Numbered from the stretch's first letter, positions 1 to 7,171 are shown. The stretch: 8,345 nt of DNA from JBFGRM01 sp041563675 (GCA_041563675.1 JBFGRM010000105.1:1-8345); one strand, 5' to 3'. The notes: generated by a model from the sequence alone, not told the origin. Program-made: numbers and translations.

Positions 1-28
1 GCTCAAAGAAGGACCCAGCTGGAGCACA

Positions 29-550
29 TCAAAAGGCATAGTCGAAACGAAGGTGTAGGCCGAGGTTAAAGGCGCGAGTCCGCGGCTCCACCACGATGAG
101 GGAGAACCGGGGGCCAAAGGCGTCGGAGGAGCGGTAGACGAGGTGATCCTTGTCACGTTGCCGGCGCGCCAGGCTGAGGCGATCAAGATCCACGACGACC
201 TCTTCCACGCGATCGAGTGCATCCTCGTCCGGCTGCGTGATCTTCTCGATGCAACTCTCCTCCCAGCGTTCGATTCGGATCTTGCAGCCCGGTGTGAGCC
301 CGACACTTGACTGCTCATCCGGAGTGGACACCTGCCCGGCGGCGCTTCGGACCGTGTGCCTTCCCACCTCGGCGTAGCTCTCCGTCCCTGTGAAGATCAG
401 CACACAGAGGGCGAAGGTCGTCCACGCGCCTCGAGGAAGCCCGGGCCGGCCCCATCCGGCTGGGCAGTATGGCGCAGCATCGCGCCGCGTCGGGGATCCG
501 GCCGTCCACGTCCGGTCTCTGCTCCGGCTTTCTCCCGGTTCATCGCGCAT
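29..550 (-). CDS. Small exported protein with outer-membrane-type C-terminus, function unknown
   Basis: The 173-residue product is not one I recognise. A hydrophobic run at about residues 42-54, followed by ESYA at 57-60, looks like a signal peptide with cleavage after Ala60. It is preceded by about 40 Arg/Pro-rich residues, which is unusually long. No ATG, GTG or TTG lies in frame closer to the hydrophobic run, so ATG at 550 (GGGGGGAG about 10 nt upstream) is the only good start. Cys89 and Cys100 could form a disulfide in the exported part. The last 13 residues (161-173) strictly alternate hydrophobic and polar and end in Phe, as in the beta-signal recognised by the outer-membrane assembly machinery. 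The rest is charged and short for a full barrel. The gene lies 360 bp after the histidine kinase, so it probably has its own promoter. Being a real gene is likely; outer-membrane location is inference. Confidence 0.6.
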   Translation of the reverse strand: MRDEPGESRSRDRTWTAGSPTRRDAAPYCPAGWGRPGLPRGAWTTFALCVLIFTGTESYAEVGRHTVRSAAGQVSTPDEQSSVGLTPGCKIRIERWEESCIEKITQPDEDALDRVEEVVVDLDRLSLARRQRDKDHLVYRSSDAFGPRFSLIVVEPRTRAFNLGLHLRFDYAF

Positions 551-660
551 CGCGGCTTCACTCCCCCCATGTGACCTGCCTGGTGCAAGGAGATTGCCGG
601 CACCCGATCCGCGAAGGTCTTGCCTCGCCTCGTGTCCCGATCATGTTGTTTCTTGTTCAA

Positions 661-683
661 TTTCACGTGGCAGAGTTTCACGT
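661..683. repeat. Direct repeat TTTCACGT x2, 15-bp period
   Basis: Two identical 8-bp units, TTTCACGT at 661-668 and 676-683, start 15 bp apart. The first continues into the palindrome CACGTG. They lie 111-133 bp upstream of the start of the small exported-protein gene (start at 550), a reasonable place for a regulator binding site. The repeat is seen directly; a binding function is inference, and a 15-bp period would put the sites about one and a half helical turns apart. Confidence 0.4.
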
Positions 684-811
684 TTCCCACCGGATGAGGC
701 AAGACGGGCGCTGTCGACGATCGAGCCTTGCTGTCAACGAGATCAACAGGCCTGCGCTGACGGATACGTCCGTGGAGGGGGACGGCGAGTGGGTGCGGCC
801 TCTGCGGTCAA

Positions 812-832
812 CGGCCGGGACGGGACCGGCCG
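812..832 (-). terminator. GC-rich stem-loop after the histidine kinase gene
   Basis: CGGCCGG (812-818) and CCGGCCG (826-832) form a perfect 7-bp, all G/C stem with a 7-nt loop, starting about 80 nt past the stop codon of the histidine kinase. There is no T-run after it on either strand, so it is not a classic intrinsic terminator. It could stabilise the 3' end of the operon mRNA or act with Rho. Confidence 0.3.
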
Positions 833-910
833 CGTGCTCAACGAATCGGAGCCCGCCAACGGAAGGGAAGGAATGGAAGGTCTGGTGCGAGGGCGTGGCG
901 AGCGGCGAGG

Positions 911-3664
911 TCAATCCCCGACCGGGGAGGGGCTCGCGGAAGTGGACAGGTCGCCATCGAGGACCTGTCGGACCATTCGGACCAGCACATCGGGGGTAAA
1001 GGGCTTCTGGAGCAAGTGGTGGGCCCCGCTCGCGATTTTCCTCCGCGCCATCGCACTTCTCGAATAGCCGGTCATGTAGAGCACCTTCATCGTGGGCCGC
1101 TCGCGGCTCAGCAGCGTGGCCACCTCGGGCCCACCCATCTTCGGCATCACGAGATCGGTCAGGAGGAGATCGATGGCGCCCGCGTGCTGCTTGCTGACCT
1201 CGAGGGCCTCACTGCCGTTTTCCGCCTCGAGGACGGCGTAGCCGCTCTGTTCCAGGGCCTGCCGCAGCAGGGCTCGTACTCCCGGTTGATCCTCGACGAG
1301 CAACACGGTCTCCGTACCGCCGACCGTGACCGCCTCGGGTTTCTCCTGCTCCTCCGGCTGGGCGGACGCATCGACCCGGGGTAAATAGATTTTGAAGGTG
1401 GTCCCCTGTCCGGGCTCGCTGTCGACAAAGATGAACCCCCCGCTTTGCTTGATAATCCCGTAGGAAGTGGCAAGGCCCAGACCGGTTCCCTCCCCCTGGG
1501 CTTTGGTCGTGAAAAATGGTTCGAACACGTGGGATTGGGTTTCCTTGTCCATCCCCAATCCTGTATCGGTGACCGACAGCGAGGCGAACCGCCCCGAAAG
1601 CTCGACTTGGCCTCGTCTGTACGCGGTCGAGAAATCGATGTTGGCGGTCTCGATCGTCAGTTGACCGTCCTCGGGCATCGCGTCGCGGGCGTTGAGGAGC
1701 AGATTCATGAGAACCTGCTGAATCTGTCCGGGGTCCGCCTCCACGTTGCCCAGTTTCGGATCCAGCTTGGTCACGAGATGAATATGCTCGCCGATCACAC
1801 GCGATAACATCGGGGTGAGCTCGGTGACGACCGCATTCAGGTTCAGGATTTTCGGCTTCAGCACCTGACGTCTGCTGAACGCGAGGAGCTGCTGTGTCAG
1901 AGAGCTCGCATGCTCACCGGCGCGCCTGATCTCGTCAATACCCTTCCGAAGCGGGTCCGCCTTGTCCATGCGTTTTGTCAGGACGTGGCAATACCCGACA
2001 ATGATGGTCAGCAGGTTGTTGAAATCGTGCGCAATGCCGCCGGCCAGCCGTCCGACCGCTTCGAGCTTTTGGGAGAGGACGAGGCGGCTCTCAAGGTCAC
2101 TTTCCCTGACCTGCCGCCGATAGCTGTCGTACAGCACGCCGGCGGCCTGCACGAGAATCTCAAGCCGGCCCCGCTCCTCGCCCGTGTATCCTCCGCGGCG
2201 GTTCGCGACCCCGATGAGACCGACCACCTCGGTGCCGTGAAGAATGGGCACCCCCAGGATGTGCCGCGGCGGAGGGAGGCCGGAGGGCAGGCTGCCCGAG
2301 GGCGACGTGCCGTGACAGTCGTTCGAGAGCACGACGCGTCCACTCGTAATGACTTCTTTCAGCATCGACTCGAGGTGGAGCACCTCGCCCTCGTCGCTCG
2401 TTCCACTCTTCCGTCCGAACTTACGGACCACGCCGCGCAGCCCGCCCTCCGGAGAGAGCTCGCCGGAAGCCAGCACCTGCAAGGCTTGTCCTTCCTTCAG
2501 CACGCCGATGAACCCGTATTCGCTTCCGGTCTGCTTGAGGGCGCTGCGCAGGAGGTACGAGCTGGCGCGACCCCAATCGCCGTCTTCGAGGAACTGGGTC
2601 ATGCACTCGCTGATGGCTTGCACCTGCTCGGTCTTGACCCGCAGCGCCTCTTCCGCCCGGCGGCGCTCGGTGACGTCCTCGGAGATGCCGAGCAGGTAGC
2701 GCGCGTGACCCTGCTCGTCCAGGATGGGAATCTTCTTCGTGTGGAGCGTCCGCGCCCCCTTGTGTTTGGTTTGGATGGTTTCTTCCGGGATGTCCAGTAG
2801 ACGTTTTTCCTCCAACACGCTCCGATCCTGCGCGGAAAACAGATCGGCCTCCTCCTTCGGAAAGCAGTCATGGTTCGTTTTTCCGACCAGCTCGTGACGA
2901 GGGTACCCCAGGAGGTCCTCTCCGGCCTTGTTGAGCCTCACGAAGGCCAGGTTGTCCGCATCCTTGACGAAGAGCATGTTCGGAAGGTTTTCGACGATCG
3001 AGGTGATGAAGACCTGGGCCCGCAGATTCTCGTCCTCGGCTCGTTTTCGCTCATTGATATGCAAAAGGAGATCCGCCTTGTCGCGGCTCAGCTTGCGAGC
3101 CGACTCGGTGGTGACGCCATAAAACATGGCCAGGATGAACAACACGGGAATGGTCAGCAGGCGGCCCTCCTCGAGCACACCGGGCTGCCCCAGTTCGAGG
3201 TAGAGCGTCACGCCATGCGCGCCGCACAACAGGAAGGCCAGGGCGGTCATCTGTTTCAACGAAGGCGCGAAGGCGGCCAGGAGCATGATGAGGAAGTAAG
3301 TGAGGTACAGGTTGGAGCTTGCGTTGCCGGACAAATAGAGGATCAAGCTGGTCGCCAGGGTGTCGATGATCACCAAGCTTCCGGCCAGCCATTTCGTGCA
3401 CCAGGCACGATCGGGCAGGAGCGCCAGGACCAGCGTGCTGCCCAACAAACCGGACACCATCAATTCACGGGGAACGGCGGGCAGAAGGGAGGCGGCCGTG
3501 AAGACCAGTTGGTAGCTGAGGACAATGGTGACCAGCGTGTGCAGGATGAGGATCAGGTACCGGTTGGCGGAACCCGCCAGCACCCGGTCGATGCCGGACT
3601 CCAACGCCTCTTTCGCCGCGGCGCCGACGCGCGCGCCTGCAGCGGTCGCATTTACACTATCCAT
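911..3664 (-). CDS. Six-TM PAS-GAF hybrid histidine kinase with receiver domain
   Basis: This 917-residue inner-membrane sensor kinase would autophosphorylate a His and pass the phosphate to its own receiver. Order of parts: about six membrane helices (residues 36-184), a PAS domain (220-331), a GAF domain (349-516), a HisKA dimerisation helix with GGIAHDFNN (phospho-acceptor His546), and a HATPase_c domain. The HATPase has the N box around Asn658, G1 DTGLG at 700-704, F box FEPFFTT at 714-720 and G2 GEGTGLGLA at 724-732. A REC domain (about 786-905) has Asp792, phospho-acceptor Asp837, Thr865 and Lys887. All catalytic motifs are intact. I chose ATG 3664 because AAGGTGA lies 10 nt upstream; a GTG at 3691 in the same frame lacks a ribosome site. 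The receiver has no DNA-binding output, so a separate phosphotransfer or response protein is expected elsewhere. The ligands of the membrane, PAS and GAF parts cannot be told from sequence. Confidence 0.95.
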   Translation of the reverse strand: MDSVNATAAGARVGAAAKEALESGIDRVLAGSANRYLILILHTLVTIVLSYQLVFTAASLLPAVPRELMVSGLLGSTLVLALLPDRAWCTKWLAGSLVIIDTLATSLILYLSGNASSNLYLTYFLIMLLAAFAPSLKQMTALAFLLCGAHGVTLYLELGQPGVLEEGRLLTIPVLFILAMFYGVTTESARKLSRDKADLLLHINERKRAEDENLRAQVFITSIVENLPNMLFVKDADNLAFVRLNKAGEDLLGYPRHELVGKTNHDCFPKEEADLFSAQDRSVLEEKRLLDIPEETIQTKHKGARTLHTKKIPILDEQGHARYLLGISEDVTERRRAEEALRVKTEQVQAISECMTQFLEDGDWGRASSYLLRSALKQTGSEYGFIGVLKEGQALQVLASGELSPEGGLRGVVRKFGRKSGTSDEGEVLHLESMLKEVITSGRVVLSNDCHGTSPSGSLPSGLPPPRHILGVPILHGTEVVGLIGVANRRGGYTGEERGRLEILVQAAGVLYDSYRRQVRESDLESRLVLSQKLEAVGRLAGGIAHDFNNLLTIIVGYCHVLTKRMDKADPLRKGIDEIRRAGEHASSLTQQLLAFSRRQVLKPKILNLNAVVTELTPMLSRVIGEHIHLVTKLDPKLGNVEADPGQIQQVLMNLLLNARDAMPEDGQLTIETANIDFSTAYRRGQVELSGRFASLSVTDTGLGMDKETQSHVFEPFFTTKAQGEGTGLGLATSYGIIKQSGGFIFVDSEPGQGTTFKIYLPRVDASAQPEEQEKPEAVTVGGTETVLLVEDQPGVRALLRQALEQSGYAVLEAENGSEALEVSKQHAGAIDLLLTDLVMPKMGGPEVATLLSRERPTMKVLYMTGYSRSAMARRKIASGAHHLLQKPFTPDVLVRMVRQVLDGDLSTSASPSPVGD

Positions 3665-3674
3665 AAAAAGAGGG

Positions 3675-3681
3675 TCACCTT
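3675..3681 (-). promoter_or_regulatory. Ribosome binding site of the histidine kinase gene
   Basis: On the minus strand AAGGTGA lies 10 nt before ATG 3664 and supports that start over the GTG at 3691. Its TGA is also the stop codon of the short upstream reading frame at 3740-3675, so ribosomes finishing that frame would stop on this site. Confidence 0.55.
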
Positions 3682-3740
3682 GGCCCTTCACAGCGTGGTT
3701 GAACCGGGATGATGAGCACGAGTCCGACCGTGGACGCCAC
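3675..3740 (-). CDS. Possible 21-residue small ORF upstream of the histidine kinase
   Basis: A GTG codon at 3740 is preceded by GGGAGG with a 6-nt spacer, a better ribosome site than most full-size genes here have. The frame encodes 21 residues with a hydrophobic middle (VGLVLIIPV, residues 5-13) and stops at a TGA that forms the end of the histidine kinase's own AAGGTGA site, 10 nt before its ATG. The geometry suggests translational coupling or a leader peptide. A 5-bp hairpin (CGTGG/CCACG) includes its start codon. Nothing is known of the product, and a frame this short can arise by chance in GC-rich DNA. Confidence 0.3.
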   Translation of the reverse strand: MASTVGLVLIIPVQPRCEGPR

Positions 3741-3796
3741 GCCGCCCCTCCCGATCACCTGCGCGTGCCCGGAAGGAATGCGCGTGTGGAGACATC

Positions 3797-5509
3797 TCAC
3801 CGTGCGCGACGCCTCAGCTCACGACAGATTCGCAGCGACGGGTTTCGTTTGCACCGCTCTTTTGCGACGCGCAGCGCTCTCGCCCTGGGACCTCTGGCCT
3901 TGCGCACCCGCTCGTTGCGGCCATCGCTGGTCAGACGGCGAAGGGAATCGTCCCCTTGCTCCTCGCCGCTGAGGCCTCGCACGCCCGCCTGCCGGCCTCG
4001 CGCGGATTCTGAAAAGTCCGGCATCTGATCGGAGCGGACGCCCCGACCGGCGCTGACCGGTTGCGGCTGGTGCCCGGGGTCCGAACGTGAGGAGGAGGAC
4101 CCGGATGGGAGCCCGACACCGGTGAAGGCCGACTCGTGGACCCACGCGACGCCGCCGGTCGGCATTTGGATCTTGTACCACTCCCCCTCTTTTCCGAGCG
4201 TCTTCACGACCGTGTCGCGCGTGAGTGTGCCCAGGGTGCGGGCTTGTCGGTTGGGTTCCCGTCGCACATACACGGGCCCATCCACCATAATCGTCAACTC
4301 GAGGACATCCGCCGGGTTGAGCCATTCGGCGGCATCCGACCCGGCATCCTTCACCAGCGCGCTGATCTTCGACGAATGTGTGGCGAAGACCACGGCCCCA
4401 CCCGCCACCAACATCAGAAGTGCTGCGTAAGCCACGAAGCGCCAGGGAGATCCATGGGTCCGCGTCTTGCGCGGGGTTGCGGCTCGGAGGACCTCAGCCG
4501 GATCCACGTTGGCAAATCGAAACTCGCTCGTTGGTTTGGGCGGACGCGGGATGCGTTGGACGACCGGAGGCCTGTTCGTCGACAGAGCCGCTTCGGCAAT
4601 TGGATCCTCGAGCTGCACCGTCCGGTCCTCATCGAAGCGCTCCCTGCCATTGGATCGATGCCTCGCCTCCGCCCTCGACACGGGGAGCGCTTGGGGCCCC
4701 AGTTCGAGCTGTTGCGCAAGCTGCGCAGCCGTCCAGCGACGCTGTGGGTCGCGATTCAGGCAGCCGTCGAGGACGGGCCGCCATGAAACAGGGACCTCCG
4801 ATGAAACCTGCGGCGGCTTATTCATCAGGTTGGCGATGAACTCGCCCTCCGTTTCTCCCTCGTGTGCGTAGGAGCCCGTGAGACAGCGGAGCAGGGTTAC
4901 GCCCAGGGCATAGACGTCCGTGGCCGACGTGATCTCGTTGGTCAGCGCTTCGGGTGCCATGTACCGCAGCGTGCCCTTGGCGCCGGAGGCGGACATTTGG
5001 GCCCCTTCGACAGCCCGAACCAAGCCGAAGTCACCCAACTTCCAGCTCCCGTTGACCCGGAGGACGTTCTCCGGCTTCACGTCGCGATGGATGGACTGCT
5101 TGGCATGAATGTGGGCAAGCGCAAGGGCAAGCCCGCGTCCCATGGCCCAGACTTCCTGTGCGGAAAGCCGATCGTGAGGCGGGATCCGCCGCGACAAGGG
5201 GCAGTCCCCGAGCTCGGTCACGAGAAAGATCATGCCCTTCAACGGCCCGTCGGGGATGAGTCCGGACGTCCGGTACCCGATGATGTATTCGTGTGTCAGC
5301 CCGGCCAAGGCCCTGATTTCCCGCAGGACCATTTCACGCTGCATCTCGTCTTCCGGGGCGAGCAGCTTCACGGCGACGTCGCCGACGTAGTTCCCGGCAA
5401 TCTCCTCCACGGCCTCGAAGACCCAGCCGTAGGAGCCCTTCCCGATCTTGCGGGTGAGCCGATACCGATTATCCAGCACGGTGCCGTTGAGCAGTTCTGC
5501 GCTGATCAT
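3797..5509 (-). CDS. Membrane-anchored Hanks-type Ser/Thr protein kinase with SH3b domain
   Basis: The 570-residue product has an N-terminal protein kinase domain (about 14-270) with every key residue. These are the glycine loop GKGSYGWV (23-30), ATP-anchoring Lys48, helix-C Glu64, the catalytic loop HRDVKPEN (Asp143, Asn148; an RD kinase), DFG at 160-162, and an activation segment ending in APE. A Pro-rich linker follows, then a single membrane helix (about 356-378), then an SH3b domain (about 405-465, ending GGVAWVH), which should lie outside the inner membrane and may bind cell-wall peptides. The last 50 residues are very rich in Arg and carry two Cys (553 and 562). I chose ATG 5509 over an in-frame GTG at 5566 because the kinase fold begins soon after it and the GTG lacks a ribosome site; the site at 5509 (GAAGG, 10 nt) is itself weak. 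Neighbouring phosphatase and FHA genes supply an eraser and a reader for its phosphothreonines. Confidence 0.95.
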   Translation of the reverse strand: MISAELLNGTVLDNRYRLTRKIGKGSYGWVFEAVEEIAGNYVGDVAVKLLAPEDEMQREMVLREIRALAGLTHEYIIGYRTSGLIPDGPLKGMIFLVTELGDCPLSRRIPPHDRLSAQEVWAMGRGLALALAHIHAKQSIHRDVKPENVLRVNGSWKLGDFGLVRAVEGAQMSASGAKGTLRYMAPEALTNEITSATDVYALGVTLLRCLTGSYAHEGETEGEFIANLMNKPPQVSSEVPVSWRPVLDGCLNRDPQRRWTAAQLAQQLELGPQALPVSRAEARHRSNGRERFDEDRTVQLEDPIAEAALSTNRPPVVQRIPRPPKPTSEFRFANVDPAEVLRAATPRKTRTHGSPWRFVAYAALLMLVAGGAVVFATHSSKISALVKDAGSDAAEWLNPADVLELTIMVDGPVYVRREPNRQARTLGTLTRDTVVKTLGKEGEWYKIQMPTGGVAWVHESAFTGVGLPSGSSSSRSDPGHQPQPVSAGRGVRSDQMPDFSESARGRQAGVRGLSGEEQGDDSLRRLTSDGRNERVRKARGPRARALRVAKERCKRNPSLRICRELRRRAR

Positions 5510-5596
5510 GGCGAGTCCGCCTTCATCATGATGGACATTCCGTGGACCGCTCGCACCCGTTCGCACGCGACAGGCAGGGCTCCGCGCCCTCCATGG

Positions 5597-6427
5597 TCAC
5601 GTGATCTTCACCACTCCCACCGTAATGTTGTCCGCCCCGCCGGCCTCCAGCGCCGCCTTGACCAACCGTGCGGCCATCTGGGGCGCCGACTGCCCGTCCG
5701 TCGACAGGATCTCCGTGATCATCATCTCCGTCACCTGGCCGCTCAACCCGTCCGAGCAGAAGAGCAGCGTGTCGTTGGGCTTGAGTGCAAGCGCGGCCTC
5801 CTGCTGGGATGTGCCCTCGAGCCAGGGAGGCGCCACTTCGCAGCGCGATTGCGTTGCCGACCCGCCGAGACAGGCCAACAATTGGTTCCGCTGGGGGTGG
5901 ACGCCCATATCCGCCTCCGGCACATGTCCCTGTTGCCGCAAGACCTCGACCACCGTCTGATCCTGCGTGCGGTAGACCCGGCTCCCGCGACGAAATACAT
6001 AGAGGCGGCTGTCTCCCACGTGGGCGTGCAGAACGCTCCGGGGAGTCACCGCGGCGGCCACCACGGTCGCGCCCATGCCGCTCAGCTGCAGATGGTCGGC
6101 TGCGACCGCGCGAACGGCGCGGTCCGCCTCACGGATGGCCGAGCACAAGGTCTCGTACCGCTCGTGGGCGGATTGATTGGTGGTCAACGCGTCCACCGAT
6201 TGGAGAAGCCGATCGCACACGAGCCGACTGGCGATCTCGCCCCCGGCGTGCCCGCCCATGCCGTCCGAAATCACGATGAAGACCCCCTGGTCCAGGGGCA
6301 AGGCGGCCGCGCCGACTGCGTCTTCGTTCTGTTTCCGGACGCGTCCCGGGTGGCTCAGCCATCCCGCCTCGAGTCCGGGCACGACCAGCCGATCGGCGAT
6401 CAGCGGCGGGCTCGACGTGCGTTCCAC
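5597..6427 (-). CDS. PP2C-family Ser/Thr protein phosphatase, second in the cluster
   Basis: A soluble cytoplasmic metal-dependent phosphatase of 276 residues, the usual size for a one-domain bacterial PP2C. Metal and core motifs in order: NED at 34-36, SDGMGG at 54-59, GMGATVV at 117-123, GDSRLY at 138-143, CSDGLSG at 224-230, and GADNITV at 264-270. Metal-binding Asp residues are all present, so it should be active. The flap region departs from the family and from its neighbour: the common DHS is DQT (155-157), and the LTRA[LV]G segment reads LACLGG (184-189). The start is GTG 6427, the first possible codon because an in-frame TGA immediately precedes it; GGGGG lies only 4 nt upstream, and a start at Val16 cannot be excluded. 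It follows the FHA gene by 27 bp and precedes the kinase by 87 bp, so kinase and FHA protein are its likeliest substrates. Confidence 0.95.
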   Translation of the reverse strand: MERTSSPPLIADRLVVPGLEAGWLSHPGRVRKQNEDAVGAAALPLDQGVFIVISDGMGGHAGGEIASRLVCDRLLQSVDALTTNQSAHERYETLCSAIREADRAVRAVAADHLQLSGMGATVVAAAVTPRSVLHAHVGDSRLYVFRRGSRVYRTQDQTVVEVLRQQGHVPEADMGVHPQRNQLLACLGGSATQSRCEVAPPWLEGTSQQEAALALKPNDTLLFCSDGLSGQVTEMMITEILSTDGQSAPQMAARLVKAALEAGGADNITVGVVKIT

Positions 6428-6454
6428 TCATCCCCCACGTTCATCCGCCTTCGC

Positions 6455-7165
6455 TCAGGGCAGATCACTGAGCGAGAAATGCATCTTGACGCCCGCGACC
6501 TCGATGAAATCTCCGTCCTTGAGCTCCGTCTCGCCGTCAACGCCGAGATCGTTGACGCGCACGGGCTTTCCACGCTCCGGAATCGTGAGGTAGTAACCCT
6601 GGGCGCGACGGCCGATGATGGCGGCGGTCTTGGGTGCAAAGTACCCGGTCAGTCTTACGAACGCGTCGGCCTGCGAACCGACCATCGAGAGCTGCTTGGT
6701 CAAACGGTATTCCTTGTGCTCCGTCCTGCCATCGAGCACCCTCAGCACGCCGATTTTGCGCCTGGCCTTGGCCGGTGTTCCGAATTCGCCGCTGCGGATG
6801 ACCACCGTCTTGTCGGACTCCTCCATCGCCGGAGGCGGGGTGGGCGCCACCGCTTTGCCCTCTTCCAGGAACACGATACGGTGCTTGCCGATCGTCACCA
6901 CATCGGCATCCCGTAGCTGCTTGCGGTCCACCTTATGGCCGTTGACCAGGATGCCGTTGGTGCTCTGACGGTCTTCGACAAAGTAGACCGCCTGGATCTT
7001 GACGATGCGTGCGTGGTGTCCGGACACGGCCGCGTCGTCGAGCACCAGGTCATTGTCGGCCTTGCGGCCGATAGTGAGCTCGTCCTTGGAGATGATGCAC
7101 TCTTTCAGCACCGCCCCCTGGTGTTTGAGAATCAGCTTCGGCGCCTGCGTTACGACCTCTGCCAT
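6455..7165 (-). CDS. Tandem FHA-domain phosphothreonine-binding protein
   Basis: A soluble adaptor of 236 residues. FHA domain 1 (about 10-100) has all recognition residues: GR at 33-34, SGHH at 48-51, and STNG at 68-71 followed by LVNG. A Pro/acidic linker (about 105-134) contains DKTVVI (118-123), whose Thr120 resembles the phosphothreonine sites that FHA domains bind. A second region (about 135-231) has the FHA outline (YRLTKQLSMVGS, YYLTI, RVND, LKDGDFIEVAGVKMHFS), but GR is VG and the Ser-His pair is missing, so it probably does not bind phosphothreonine. I placed the start at ATG 7165, with AGGAGG 6 nt upstream; a longer frame to 7297 runs into the preceding phosphatase gene and is Arg/Pro-rich. 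Its place between two phosphatases and ahead of the kinase marks it as the reader of this circuit. It has no DNA-binding or enzymatic domain. Confidence 0.95.
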   Translation of the reverse strand: MAEVVTQAPKLILKHQGAVLKECIISKDELTIGRKADNDLVLDDAAVSGHHARIVKIQAVYFVEDRQSTNGILVNGHKVDRKQLRDADVVTIGKHRIVFLEEGKAVAPTPPPAMEESDKTVVIRSGEFGTPAKARRKIGVLRVLDGRTEHKEYRLTKQLSMVGSQADAFVRLTGYFAPKTAAIIGRRAQGYYLTIPERGKPVRVNDLGVDGETELKDGDFIEVAGVKMHFSLSDLP

Positions 7166-7171
7166 ACGTCG

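Larger units (their letters stand above)
551..910. other. 360-bp gap without a supported gene
   Basis: This stretch separates the histidine kinase stop codon from the start of the small exported-protein gene. Open frames through it are low-complexity in translation (Arg, Pro and Ser rich) and show no recognisable domain. It contains a GC-rich perfect hairpin (812-832), a 5-bp inverted repeat around 760-773, and a pair of TTTCACGT repeats (661-683). A TTGACA hexamer on the minus strand at 737-732 has no acceptable -10 box 16-18 bp downstream. It most likely holds the end of the signalling operon and the promoter of the downstream gene, but I cannot place that promoter. Confidence 0.5.

Noticed and set aside
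732..737. TTGACA on the minus strand as the -35 box of a promoter for the exported-protein gene
   Set aside because: The bases 16-18 bp downstream (around ACAGCG) do not resemble a -10 box.
891..902. GGGCGTGGCGAG present here and again at 8251-8262, flanking the signalling block, as possible element ends
   Set aside because: One or two exact 12-bp matches are expected by chance in a GC-rich window of this length. There is no longer flanking homology, and no transposase or integrase is present.
678..914. A 78-codon minus-strand frame starting with TTG that overlaps the histidine kinase stop codon
   Set aside because: The TTGA overlap looks like coupling, but there is no ribosome site of note, the translation is Pro/Ser/His/Arg-rich, and it runs through the GC hairpin.
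390..1067. A 225-codon plus-strand frame across the gap and the end of the histidine kinase
   Set aside because: Its composition is Arg/Pro/Ser-rich with no motif, and it overlaps two better minus-strand genes antisense.
4862..6916. A 684-codon open frame on the plus strand opposite the kinase, phosphatase and FHA genes
   Set aside because: It runs antisense across three well-supported genes and their gaps. Its translation is rich in Arg, Gly, His and Pro with no domain, as expected from GC-rich codon use on the other strand.
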